Assembly: GCA_963765725.1 (NCBI GenBank)
Contig: CAVXXI010000001.1
Location: forward strand, 62,001 to 126,000
Length of the DNA: 64,000 nt
Direction: 5' to 3'
Source of the DNA: DASQEH01 sp963765725
GTDB lineage: Bacteria; Actinomycetota; Actinomycetes; Propionibacteriales; Nocardioidaceae
Below, in pieces: positions 26,979 to 35,138 of this stretch (position 1 is the stretch's first letter; every line of letters begins with the position of its first letter). The notes below the pieces were generated by a model, which was not told the DNA's origin, did not search any database, and saw nothing but the letters and a program-made list of their open reading frames with translations. Both the position numbers and the translations under genes were made by a program.

Positions 26979-27397
26979 TTCACGACCAGCGTGCCGTGCA
27001 TGTTGGAGTGGTACTTGCAGTGGTAGGGGTATGAGCCGGGTTTGGTGGGGGCTGTCAGGGTGGCCGTGCCCCCGCCACCGTCGACGTTGGCGTCGAACAG
27101 TCCGGATGTGTCGGAGGTCACCGAGTGGGTCTCGGAGTCCGAGTTCATGACCATCACCTGCGCGCCGGGTTTGACCGAGGTCGGACCCTGGAACGCGAAG
27201 TTCTTGATGGTGATCATCGCCGCCGCCGCAGTCGGAGCAGGCGTTTTCGAGTGGTCGGAGCTCGACGCGGGCGTCTTGGGCGTGGACGACTTGGGCGTGG
27301 ATGCGGCGTTCGAGCTGTCGCCGGAGGATCCGCAGCCGGACAGACCGATGAGCGCAGCGGTCAGGATGGCCGCGAGCAGCAGTTTCTTCGTTCTCAT
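26975..27397 (-). CDS. Cupredoxin (plastocyanin-like) lipoprotein
   Basis: The protein has 140 residues. Signal peptide with lipobox LSGC (Cys22), a Ser/Thr/Pro-rich spacer (23-58), then a plastocyanin/azurin-like domain (60-140). The four type 1 copper ligands are visible: His91 (SETHSV), Cys127, His130 and Met133 in YHCKYHSNMHG. It would be a membrane-anchored extracytoplasmic electron carrier or copper binder. I chose ATG 27397 because the longer frame lacks a signal peptide. Confidence 0.9.
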   Translation of the reverse strand: MRTKKLLLAAILTAALIGLSGCGSSGDSSNAASTPKSSTPKTPASSSDHSKTPAPTAAAAMITIKNFAFQGPTSVKPGAQVMVMNSDSETHSVTSDTSGLFDANVDGGGGTATLTAPTKPGSYPYHCKYHSNMHGTLVVK

Positions 27398-27422
27398 GGG
27401 TGAACCCCTTCGAGTGTCGTCG

Positions 27423-28169
27423 TTATCCGGCCGGGAGGTGCCTGAGTTTGACGAGGTGGGCGAAGACGACGGTGTTACCGACATAGTGCCCGGTGGAATT
27501 GTCGAAATTGCTGCACGTGATGAGCCGCAACGTCGGGTGGGCGAGGTCCGCTCCGTAGACCACGGCTGTCGGAAATGCGGCATGTGAGGGATAGGAGCGC
27601 ACCGCGTTGACGGTGAAGATCGCTACCGAGCCGTCCGCCCGGGTGACGCGTACCGAGTTACCCGGTTTCACCGCGCCGAGCGAATAGAAGACGGACGGAC
27701 CGTTGATCGAGTCGACGTGACCCTCGATGACCGACGGGCCGGCCTGTCCAGGTGTCACGGAGTCGTCATACCAGGCGGCCTTGTTCAGGTCCGGCCCCGG
27801 CTGCGGCACCGCGAGGGTCCCGTCAGGAGCCTTCCCGATCGCAATCACGCCGGAGTGGACGTCGATGGCGGCGATGTCGATAGAGACCGGTGCTGAAGCA
27901 GGCACCGAACGCGGGGTCACCGACGCGGTCGATCCCGACCCGGTGCCACGGGCGCGTGCTGGAGGACGTGTTCGGTCGGTCGTCGCGGAGGTCGTGAACG
28001 GCGATATCGTGCCGGCTGAAGAGGGATCCGGCTGCGGTGCCGACTGTTGCGAGCGGATCGCGATGACGATCGCCACGACTCCGCCGGCGGCGGCCACCAG
28101 GGCTAGCACGTATGCGAGACCCCGGTGACCGCCTCCGTGGAGGCTCGCCGCGACGCGGCGAGTGACCAT
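27423..28169 (-). CDS. Class F sortase
   Basis: The protein has 248 residues: membrane anchor (about 18-38), a Ser/Thr/Pro-rich stalk, then the sortase barrel with EGHVDS (His151) and LITCSNFD (Cys219). Sortases cleave sorting signals and attach proteins to peptidoglycan or amines; class F enzymes of actinobacteria are poorly characterised. After Cys219 the sequence TGHYVGNTVVFA has Val where I would expect a basic residue, so the catalytic Arg is not evident. It lies 6 bp after the CHRD gene, which ends in an anchor-like tail and is the obvious substrate. Confidence 0.88.
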   Translation of the reverse strand: MVTRRVAASLHGGGHRGLAYVLALVAAAGGVVAIVIAIRSQQSAPQPDPSSAGTISPFTTSATTDRTRPPARARGTGSGSTASVTPRSVPASAPVSIDIAAIDVHSGVIAIGKAPDGTLAVPQPGPDLNKAAWYDDSVTPGQAGPSVIEGHVDSINGPSVFYSLGAVKPGNSVRVTRADGSVAIFTVNAVRSYPSHAAFPTAVVYGADLAHPTLRLITCSNFDNSTGHYVGNTVVFAHLVKLRHLPAG

Positions 28170-28175
28170 GTCCAG

Positions 28176-28949
28176 TCAGCCCTCGGATCCGGTGTCAACG
28201 GAGGTGCGCCTGCGTGCGACAACGATGCCGCCCGCAGCCAGAGCCAGGAGTCCGCCACCTGCGGCGAACAGCCCGAGGTCTTCGGGTCCCGCGGTGGAGC
28301 CGGTACCGGTCTGCGGTCCGCCACTGGGCATCGCGGTGAGCGCGCCGCACAAGGCGGGTGATGTCGCCGCGAGGGGCAGGGAAGGAACCAGGTCGCTCTT
28401 CTCACCCTGCGCCTTCTTGCTGAGCGTGCTCGGGTCGAGCCCGTGCACGACGATCACGGCGGTTCCGGCTTTGATCGCCTTCATCGACGTGCTGTCGAGC
28501 TTGATGGTGCGCGAGTAGTTGGTGCTCGAGCCGCCCGGCGCGATCTTGATGTTCGTACCGGCAGCGGGGCTCGTGTCGCCCTTCACCGACAAGGTGGTCA
28601 CGATGCCGCCGTACGACGGCGCACCCTCGGTGGTGCTCACGACGCCATCGCCGTTCTTGTCCGCAGAGGCAGTCGGGCAGGTACCCATGGCGCCGCCGTG
28701 GATGTGCTGCACGTGCGGGTAAGGCGCTCCGCTGAACGTGGATGCCAGACCCGACCAGTGCTCGGTGACCTTGGCCGAGCTACCGTGCAACGACAGCGTC
28801 AACGTACCGGATCCGGACGCGTGGTTGAGCGGGCTGAGGGTGGCGCTGTACATCGTTCCGCCGCCGGCCTGCGCAAACGACGCAGGAGCCAGTGCCACGC
28901 CGATGGCGGCAACCGCCAACGGCGCAAGCAGTAGTCGGGATTTCCTCAT
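28176..28949 (-). CDS. Secreted CHRD-domain protein with C-terminal anchor
   Basis: The protein has 257 residues: Sec signal peptide (1-27, cut after SFAQA), CHRD domain (about 30-170; MYSATLSPLNHASGSGTLTL and HVQHIHGGAMGTCP), a Gly/Ser/Thr linker, then GLFAAGGGLLALAAGGIVV followed by RRR. That tail is like a sortase sorting signal, but no LPXTG or LAXTG is present; the candidate motif is PQTGTGSTAG. It is the first gene of the operon and the likely sortase substrate. CHRD function is unknown; the name comes from chordin. Confidence 0.85.
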   Translation of the reverse strand: MRKSRLLLAPLAVAAIGVALAPASFAQAGGGTMYSATLSPLNHASGSGTLTLSLHGSSAKVTEHWSGLASTFSGAPYPHVQHIHGGAMGTCPTASADKNGDGVVSTTEGAPSYGGIVTTLSVKGDTSPAAGTNIKIAPGGSSTNYSRTIKLDSTSMKAIKAGTAVIVVHGLDPSTLSKKAQGEKSDLVPSLPLAATSPALCGALTAMPSGGPQTGTGSTAGPEDLGLFAAGGGLLALAAGGIVVARRRTSVDTGSEG

Positions 28950-29230
28950 GGGGCGAGCTCTCTTTCACTTAGCACCTTGCCCAGGGCGTCCGAGAGAAAG
29001 AGTTCCAGCGATCCCCCCTGGCGGTACTCGTTTACGACATAAATTTTAGCCATCTGTCAGCGGAACGGGCAGCTTTCCGCTGTTTGCATTGATTTATCTT
29101 AGGGTCCAGGCGGAGCAGACAAAATGCATAAGAAAAGTTTTGTCGAAAACCAATCCGAATTCTGTTCGGCGGCGAATGATAGGGCGCCGCGGCCACCGAC
29201 GGCCGGAGAGCGCGATGGCGGGCGCGCTCC
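28950..29230. promoter_or_regulatory. AT-rich control region of the CHRD-sortase operon
   Basis: Around 29030-29160 the base composition falls sharply below the surrounding DNA. Two perfect inverted repeats stand out: CAGCGGAA-N9-TTCCGCTG (29058-29082) and GACAAAA-N13-TTTTGTC (29118-29144). AAATTTTAG next to the first is a plausible -10 area. These are likely operators or RNA hairpins for the operon reading left; the VOC gene on the other side ends at 29231, so only one promoter is needed here. Confidence 0.5.
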
Positions 29231-29632
29231 TCAGCGAACCACGAGACAGAACGGATGACCAGCCGGGTCGTGGTAGACCCGCCACGGGACGGGTTCTCCG
29301 TCGGCGCCCGGGTGTGGGGAGACGCGCTCGCCGTCGAACACGCCACCTGCGGCAACGACTCGCTCGTGAGCGGCTTCGAGGTCTTCGACGAGGATGTCGA
29401 AGTGCACCAACCTCGGGCCACTGGCTGCTGGGGCCCCGTCCGGGCGGGGAGGGCTGGCCTGGAAGGACAGTCGTTGGCCATGGGGTGGTGGTTCGAGAGT
29501 CACCCAGCCCGGGTACCACTCGACCGGTACGCCGCCCAGTAGACCAGCCCAGAAGGCTGCCAGTTCTGCCGGCTGCGGGCAGTTCAGCACGACCTCGCGG
29601 ATCCAGCCGATCGGCACCTGCTCATCGATCAT
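29231..29632 (-). CDS. VOC family protein (glyoxalase-like)
   Basis: The protein has 133 residues forming a single two-module VOC domain: IREVVLNCPQPAELAAFWAG, then RLVHFDILVEDLEAAHERVV and VYHDPAGHPFCLVVR, which has the usual DPAGHPF end motif. It belongs to the glyoxalase-6-like branch with DxxD/HF core; the substrate cannot be inferred. It stands alone, 70 bp from the AAA-LLM gene on the same strand. Confidence 0.85.
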   Translation of the reverse strand: MIDEQVPIGWIREVVLNCPQPAELAAFWAGLLGGVPVEWYPGWVTLEPPPHGQRLSFQASPPRPDGAPAASGPRLVHFDILVEDLEAAHERVVAAGGVFDGERVSPHPGADGEPVPWRVYHDPAGHPFCLVVR

Positions 29633-29701
29633 GCCGCCATCGTGACATTGCCGAAGCAGGCGCAGGCACAGCGCGGGCCGGCCGGCGCCCCTCGCGACTC
29701 G

Positions 29702-31183
29702 TCAACCCAGCATGGTCGAGAGGGCCAGCACGTCGTCCGCGCCCGATAGGTCGGGCAGAGCGACGAAGACCGTGCTGACGCCGTGCTCGGCCAGCACCTG
29801 ATGGCGGTCGTGATGCTGCTGCGGGGTACCGGCGTGGTGACGTTCGGAGTATGCAGGCGCCGAGGTGCGTCCCCGTAGCCGCTCGACTCTCGACCACACG
29901 TCCTCGCGGTCACGTCCCACGACGGGCAGATCGAGCACAGTGAGCGCCACCTCGTCAGGGTCGCGGCCCAGCTCGGCGCAGTGTCGGTGCAGTACCTCCC
30001 TCTTGCGGTCGACAGTGCCGACGTCGGACGAGACGTTGCAGCCGTCACCGAGCCGGGCCGCGATCTGGAGGGTTCGCTGCTCGCCGCTACCCCCGACGAT
30101 GACCGGCACGCGGCCCATGGGCCGTGGGTACGACGTGGTCTCCGGAAGGGCAACCCGTCGCCCGTCGTACGCCTTGGTGCCCTTGGCCCACAGGGCCCGC
30201 ATGGTTTCGATCGCAGTCTCGAGCGCGTCGAGCCGTTGCCTCGGGCCGGGGAACGGCAGGCCGAAGGCGAGGTGCTCTCGCTCCCACCAGCCCGCGCCGA
30301 CGCCGACGAACGCGCGGCCGTTCGAGAGAGTGTCCAGCGTGGCCACCGTCTTGGCGGTGAGCCCGGCCGGTCGGAACGTCACCGGCGTCACCAGGGTGCC
30401 GAGCCGCAGTCGCGTGTCCAGCCCGGCGAGCATGCCCAGCGTCACCCACGGCTCCGGGATGGGCTCCCACGCGGAGCCGACCTGCGGGATCTGGATCAGG
30501 TGGTCCATCAGCGCCAGGCCGGCGAACCCGGCCGCGTCGGCGGCCAGCGCGACGTCCTTCAGCCATGCCGCCGGGTCCTCGCCCCAGGGGAACCGCGACA
30601 CCTGTAACACGACCTCCAGCCCGGCGCGCCGCGGCGACGTGGGCGGGGCCGGCTCGGCTCGGGTCGGCTGCGACGGCGAGGCGTCGTCCAGGACGTGAAC
30701 CACCCGGGTCCAGCCTTCGCCGTCGAGCCCGTCGACGACGGTTCGGAAGCTGCGCTGCTGCTGCGTCAGGACGCGGGCCGGGACCGGGCGATCACGGGCG
30801 GCATTGCGGGCGCGACACACGTCGTCTGATGCCGAGAACGCCACGACGACCGCCGGCATGCGCTCAGCCAGAGCCACGTCCAGGTAGCCGCGCCGCCGAA
30901 CCGTGTCCAGACCCAGCGTGTCGACGACGGTGGTGAGTCCGCGTCGCAGCCGACCCGCGACGATCAGGTCCAGCAGTCGGAAGGCGTCGGTAGACGCGTC
31001 GAGGTCGTGCCGACCGCTGCCGACGACACCTCGCAGGTCGTCTGCCGAGACGATCTCCGGCTGCCGGTACCGCGCCCCGGCCCAGGTGGACTTGCCCGAG
31101 CCGGACGGCCCGACAAGCACGACGAGTGCCGGGTCGGGAAGCGGTAGTTCCCCGGACATGGCCTCGAGTCTCGCAGTCGACAC
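29702..31183 (-). CDS. P-loop kinase fused to LLM-class F420/flavin oxidoreductase
   Basis: The protein has 493 residues with two domains. Residues 15-175 are a P-loop kinase of the AAA_33/polynucleotide-kinase-like type: VVLVGPSGSGKST (25-33), VSADDLRGVV, DAFRLLDLIVAGRL and TTVVDTLGLD, then an Arg-rich lid. Residues 195-493 are a luciferase-like monooxygenase TIM barrel: LVTPVTFRPAGLTAKTVATL, GRAFVGVGAGWWEREHLAFG and GRVPVIVGGSGEQRTLQIAA, typical of F420-dependent enzymes. The fusion is in one clean frame with no frameshift sign. The link between kinase and redox halves is unknown. Start ATG 31183 or 31156. Confidence 0.85.
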   Translation of the reverse strand: MSTARLEAMSGELPLPDPALVVLVGPSGSGKSTWAGARYRQPEIVSADDLRGVVGSGRHDLDASTDAFRLLDLIVAGRLRRGLTTVVDTLGLDTVRRRGYLDVALAERMPAVVVAFSASDDVCRARNAARDRPVPARVLTQQQRSFRTVVDGLDGEGWTRVVHVLDDASPSQPTRAEPAPPTSPRRAGLEVVLQVSRFPWGEDPAAWLKDVALAADAAGFAGLALMDHLIQIPQVGSAWEPIPEPWVTLGMLAGLDTRLRLGTLVTPVTFRPAGLTAKTVATLDTLSNGRAFVGVGAGWWEREHLAFGLPFPGPRQRLDALETAIETMRALWAKGTKAYDGRRVALPETTSYPRPMGRVPVIVGGSGEQRTLQIAARLGDGCNVSSDVGTVDRKREVLHRHCAELGRDPDEVALTVLDLPVVGRDREDVWSRVERLRGRTSAPAYSERHHAGTPQQHHDRHQVLAEHGVSTVFVALPDLSGADDVLALSTMLG

Positions 31184-31315
31184 GACGACGCACTCGCCCG
31201 GCTCGCAGTCGCTCCCTCGGCAGGCAACGGTGATCGGGGCTCCAGTTCGCCGGCTGCCGCGCTTTCCTACGACGACGCGGCGGACTCACCGCCTGAGGAT
31301 GGCTAGCCTGCAGCC

Positions 31316-31832
31316 ATGGCATGGGTGGCGCCCGAGGTGGCCCGTCACGGCGAGCCGTTCGTGGGTGGCGAGCGAGGGATGCTGAGGGGTTTTCTCCAGT
31401 ACGGTCGCGAGAGCCTGCTGCTGCGGTGTGCCGGACTCAGCAGCGAGCAGCTCGTCCTCCGGTCGGCACCGCCCTCCTCGCTGTCCTTGTGGGGCTGGTT
31501 CGCCACGCGAGCGACGTCGAGCGGACCTGGTTACGCCGGCGGATGGGCCGACAGGCGGTCCCGCCGCTGTACGCCACGCCGGACGCACCCGACGCGGCGT
31601 TCGACGGCACCCAGCCACGACGCGCCGAGGCGGACTTCGCCCAGCTGCTGGCGGAGTGGGGAGCCGCCGACGAGGCCGTGGCACCGATCGACCTGGACGC
31701 CACCTGTGACAGCCCGACGTGGGGCGAGATGAGCCTGCGCTGGGTCTACTGCACCTGATCCGGGAGTACGCCGGTCACTGCGGTCAGGCGGATCTCATCC
31801 GCGAGCGCATCGACGGTCGTACGCAGTTCTGA
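31316..31832 (+). pseudogene. DinB/DUF664 family protein, two frameshifts
   Basis: Three frames carry one DUF664-type DinB four-helix protein of about 170 residues. Frame one, from ATG 31316: MLRGFLQYGRESLLLRCAGL to SSLSLW. Frame two: GLVRHASDVERTWLRRR to EMSLRWVY. Frame three: LHLIREYAGHCGQADLIRER, ending at TGA 31832. The first break is at the GGGG run near 31490-31493 (one base short); the second is near 31750 (one C short). The family resembles mycothiol- or bacillithiol-dependent transferases with a His triad (RHASD, HLIREYAGHCGQAD). Probably functional if the breaks are assembly errors. Confidence 0.8.
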
Positions 31833-31910
31833 CGGACCTCTGGACGACCTCGCGGCCGGAGTCGCAGGTGCCGCTGGTGGAGCCACGTCGGGACGCTCGG
31901 TGCGGCGGCT

Positions 31911-32396
31911 TCACGTGAGCGGCATCGCCTCGTAGACGGGGTTGAGCTGCGTCCAGCGCGACCTCCACACGGAGGGCTCGCCAGTCAGTGACCGGCGGAG
32001 GTCTTCGAGATGCGCCTGCCAGCCGGCGCCGTGGAAGTGGAGCCCGTCGAGCGGGAGCCCGCGCTCCTCGACGACGAGCCGCGTCAGGTCGCCCTCTGCG
32101 AACAACCAGGCCTCGATCTCGGCCTGGTCGTCGGTACCTGGCTCCATGGTCAGGAGCAGGTGATCGGGGCGGTCGCAGATCTCGATTCGTCCGTCGCCGG
32201 TCCAGGTGCTGGTGAACGTGGCGTGGATCGTGCCGCCGACGCGCAGGTCGCCGGAGAGCCCTGCGATCCAGCGGGCGAGCCGCTCCGGCGTCGTACAGGC
32301 CTCCCATAGGTCGTCGATGTCGGTGGCGTAGACGTCCTCGACGCGGACCGCGCCGCGTCTCTCGTCAAGTGCTCGCATGGTGGCGGTGGTCTTCAT
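31911..32396 (-). CDS. SRPBCC (AHSA1-like/START) family protein
   Basis: The protein has 161 residues from ATG 32396. The fold marks are VEDVYATDIDDLWEACTTPE, RLARWIAGLSGDLRVGGTIH and AGWQAHLEDLRRSLTG, the hydrophobic-ligand-binding helix-grip fold of the AHSA1 group. These proteins bind lipophilic ligands or act as stress co-factors; the ligand is unknown. Its start overlaps the stop of the upstream small gene in TGATG, so the two are translated together. Confidence 0.87.
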   Translation of the reverse strand: MKTTATMRALDERRGAVRVEDVYATDIDDLWEACTTPERLARWIAGLSGDLRVGGTIHATFTSTWTGDGRIEICDRPDHLLLTMEPGTDDQAEIEAWLFAEGDLTRLVVEERGLPLDGLHFHGAGWQAHLEDLRRSLTGEPSVWRSRWTQLNPVYEAMPLT

Positions 32397-32713
32397 CAGC
32401 GGGTCTTCCTTCCGTTGGCTATCTCGATGTGCAGGGTGTCGAGTCGGTTGCGCCACAAGGCAGGGGCGTCGCCGATCAGGGCGTCCACGTCGGCCAGCCG
32501 CTCGGGCCGCCGGAGGCTGCAGGTGCATCGCCGTGCTTGTTGGCGCCCACCGAGCAGACGGCCCACGGGCGACCGACTCAGGTCACGCGAGGCACGCGAC
32601 GAGGCGACCAGCGGGCTGTCGGCGGGCGTGCCGTACGTGAACGGATGCTCTCGCAGGATCTCGAGCAGCGTGCGTCGGCGTCGGTCCGCCGGGGCCCGCG
32701 ACACGAAGTCCAT
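32396..32713 (-). CDS. Hypothetical small Arg-rich protein
   Basis: A 105-residue frame from ATG 32713 (MDFVSRAPADRRRRTLLEIL) with REHPFTYGTPADSPL, a CTC motif in ARRCTCSLRRPERL and the end APALWRNRLDTLHIEIANG. SRPBCC genes are often paired with an ArsR regulator in this position, but this does not look like a winged helix. The TGATG junction with the SRPBCC gene supports its being translated. I do not recognise the family. Confidence 0.5.
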   Translation of the reverse strand: MDFVSRAPADRRRRTLLEILREHPFTYGTPADSPLVASSRASRDLSRSPVGRLLGGRQQARRCTCSLRRPERLADVDALIGDAPALWRNRLDTLHIEIANGRKTR

Positions 32714-32823
32714 GGTCCAAAGGTACCCCATCAGTTACGTAACCGCAAAGGTACACAAGCTCGACCGGGTCCCGCGCACCCAGGACGTGCCGCCCCGCGC
32801 GGCACTGGCTTAACCTGTCCTGC

Positions 32824-33546
32824 ATGCGGCGCTTCGACGACGAGGATCTCACCGGCGCGGAGTTCCGCGAATGCGACCTGAGCCGCGCGCGGCTGGTCGG
32901 TGTCGTCATGCAGGACGCCGAGATCGACGGTCTGGTGACCAACCTCGTGGTCAACGGGGTCGAGGTGATGCCGTACGTCGAGGCCGAGCTCGACCGCCGG
33001 CATCCCGTGCGGCTGTTGATCAGGTCCGATGAGCCGGCCGACCTGCAGGAGGGCTGGCGGCAGCTGCGGGACGACTGGGCCACCACCGTCGAGCAGGTGC
33101 GATCCATGCCGGCGGGCAGCGAGCACGAGAGCGTCGACAGGGAGTGGTCGATGGTCGAGACCCTGCGACACCTCGTCTTCGTGCACGACTCGTGGTTTCG
33201 GCGCTGCGTGCTCGGGGTGACGGAGCCGTTCACGGCCCTGGGTCTCGGGCCCGCGTTCCTCTTCGAGCAGCCCGACGAGGGGCTCGACGGCTCCGCTCAG
33301 CCGAGCCTCGACGAGGTCCTCGCTGTGCGGGACCGGCAGTCGTCGGAAATAGCCGCGTGGCTGGCTGAGGTCACGCCCGAGCAGCTCGAGCAGCCGGCGC
33401 CGGTACCCGACGACGGCAGGTGGCCCCCGTACGCCGGCGGGCGGCGCGTGAGTGAGTGCCTGGCGACCGTGCTCGACGAGGAATGGGCCCACCATCGCTT
33501 CTGTGTGCGTGACCTCGACAAGCTGTCGAGCCGGCAGGCTCCGTAG
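32824..33546 (+). CDS. DinB-family protein with pentapeptide-like N-terminus
   Basis: The protein has 240 residues. The N-terminus is a short pentapeptide-repeat-like strip (DLTGAEFRECDLSRARLVGV, then MQDAEIDGL), followed by a DinB-type four-helix bundle (about 60-235): WSMVETLRHLVFVHDSWFRR, VRDRQSSEIAAWLAEVT and TVLDEEWAHHRFCVRDLDKL. The His residues in LRHLVFVHDSW and EWAHHRF are placed like the metal site of DinB/thiol transferases. The combination is common in actinobacteria; the substrate is unknown. Possibly co-transcribed with the methyltransferase 49 bp downstream. Confidence 0.83.
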   Translation: MRRFDDEDLTGAEFRECDLSRARLVGVVMQDAEIDGLVTNLVVNGVEVMPYVEAELDRRHPVRLLIRSDEPADLQEGWRQLRDDWATTVEQVRSMPAGSEHESVDREWSMVETLRHLVFVHDSWFRRCVLGVTEPFTALGLGPAFLFEQPDEGLDGSAQPSLDEVLAVRDRQSSEIAAWLAEVTPEQLEQPAPVPDDGRWPPYAGGRRVSECLATVLDEEWAHHRFCVRDLDKLSSRQAP

Positions 33547-33595
33547 TCACTGGAGGCTCCGGGGAGGGAGAGTGTCCGATGGCAGGAGTGGTCGG

Positions 33596-34456
33596 ATGAG
33601 CGCGCTCGGGTGGGAGTGGGACCCGTCCTTGTACGCGGGAAGTGCGCCCTACTACGTCCGGGGTCGCGTGTCGTATCCGCAGGAGCTGGTCGACCGACTG
33701 GCCGACGAGCTCGGGCTCGACGGAACCGGGCGGCTCCTCGATGTCGGCTGCGGGCCGGGCTCGCTTACGCTGCTGCTGGCTCCGCTGTTCGAAGACTCCA
33801 CGGGTCTGGACGCCGACCCTGACATGCTGGCCGAGGGAGCACGGCAGGCGGCTGCTGCCGGGCTCACGAACGTCGAGTGGGTCATGTCGCGTGCCGAGGA
33901 CCTGTCGCCGCACCTAGGCCCGTTCAGGGTGGCATCGCTGGCGCAGTCGTTCCACTGGATGGACCGCGCCCGGGTGGCTCGGCTTCTGCACGCAGCACTC
34001 GCTCCTGACGGGGCCCTGGTGCACGTGCACGCGACAACGCACCAAGGCGTCGACAGCGATGTCGCGCTGCCGCATCCCCGACCGCCGCGCGAAGAGATCG
34101 ACGGTCTCGTCAAGCGCTTCCTCGGTCCGCAACGCCGCGCGGGACGGAGCGCAGCGCCACCTCTCAGCCGAGATGAGGCGGCCGTGGGGCGAGAGGAGTC
34201 GGCGATCTACTCCGAGGCGGGCTTCACTGGTCAGTCCCGGTTCGAGGTGCCTGGAGCGGCCGTCGTCCGCAGCCCCGACGACGTCGTCGCCAGCGTGTTC
34301 TCGCTGTCCAGTGCCGCACCGCACCTCTTCGGCGACCGCGTTGCGCTCTTTGAGGCCGAGCTTCGCGAGCTGCTCGCCCGGGCCAGTCCCGAGGGGCGGT
34401 TCAGCGAGCAGATGCGCGAGATCGCGGTGGACGTCTGGCGTGTCTCGCGACCCTGA
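33596..34456 (+). CDS. Class I SAM-dependent methyltransferase
   Basis: The protein has 286 residues from ATG 33596 (MSALGWEWDPSLYAGSAPYY). The SAM site is LLDVGCGPGSLTLLLAPLF with the acidic end of strand 2 in GLDADPDMLAEG, and motif VEWVMSRAEDL. The central SLAQSFHWMDRARVARLLHA is typical of the UbiE/TAM-like group acting on small molecules. The acceptor cannot be predicted. It is convergent with the gene at 34491. Confidence 0.87.
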   Translation: MSALGWEWDPSLYAGSAPYYVRGRVSYPQELVDRLADELGLDGTGRLLDVGCGPGSLTLLLAPLFEDSTGLDADPDMLAEGARQAAAAGLTNVEWVMSRAEDLSPHLGPFRVASLAQSFHWMDRARVARLLHAALAPDGALVHVHATTHQGVDSDVALPHPRPPREEIDGLVKRFLGPQRRAGRSAAPPLSRDEAAVGREESAIYSEAGFTGQSRFEVPGAAVVRSPDDVVASVFSLSSAAPHLFGDRVALFEAELRELLARASPEGRFSEQMREIAVDVWRVSRP

Positions 34457-34490
34457 TCGACGCTACGGTCACGTCCTGGTCAGGTCGGAG

Positions 34491-35138
34491 TCACGCGGCG
34501 GCCCTGAGTCGACTGCGGAGGACGTCGGCGCCTGGGCCGTCCAGATCTGCGAGGGCCACCGAGCGACCGGACAGTGCCATCGCCAGCGCCTCGCTTCGCC
34601 CGGTGATCCGTTCGCCGGCTCCCCACGACCACTCCTGATCGGTCGCCACCAGCCACAGCCCCTCGACGCGGCTCTTCGGAACGAGGCCCGGCATGCCCGA
34701 GGGCAGCCAGTCCAGCAACATCCGCCAGTCGGCGATGCTGACGTCGTCGGGAAGCCCCAGCGGGCGCGCACAGTCGCGAAGGTGCACGCAACCGTCGGCG
34801 AACTGCCCCATCGGCCCCACTGCGGGAGCCTTGCCGTGGTGATCGGCACTGTCTCGAAGAAGCATCGTGAGCTCGCGGACCGGGCGTCGAGCCAGCTGAC
34901 TCGCGGTCGCCTCGCTGGCCCGATTGATCGAGCCGCGCGCGCGGACCACCTGGAGCATGAACCCGCTCAGGCTGGCCGCCAGCGGCATGACGAGGTGACC
35001 GAGGACCTCACGTACGGTCCAGGCAGCGCAGAGGCTTCGCGTCCTGAGCTGATCCTCGTCGAGGCCGTCGAAGAAGTCCGCCAGCAGGTGGCGGTTGGCC
35101 GCCGTCCTGGCATGGATCTCCGCGTCGGGTCGCTTCAC
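34491..35138 (-). CDS. Maleylpyruvate isomerase-family (mycothiol-dependent) DinB protein
   Basis: The protein has 215 residues. ANRHLLADFFDGLDEDQL and SLCAAWTVREVLGHLVMPLA match the MDMPI N-terminal domain, whose metal-binding His appear in GHLV and later FADGCVHLRDCARPLGLP. The C-terminal part (VEGLWLVATDQEWSWGAGER, then ITGRSEALAMALSGR) is the usual SCP2-like tail. Members use mycothiol as cofactor, which fits an actinobacterial host; the natural substrate is unknown. It overlaps the upstream phosphotransferase gene by 4 bp (ATGA). Confidence 0.87.
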   Translation of the reverse strand: MKRPDAEIHARTAANRHLLADFFDGLDEDQLRTRSLCAAWTVREVLGHLVMPLAASLSGFMLQVVRARGSINRASEATASQLARRPVRELTMLLRDSADHHGKAPAVGPMGQFADGCVHLRDCARPLGLPDDVSIADWRMLLDWLPSGMPGLVPKSRVEGLWLVATDQEWSWGAGERITGRSEALAMALSGRSVALADLDGPGADVLRSRLRAAA

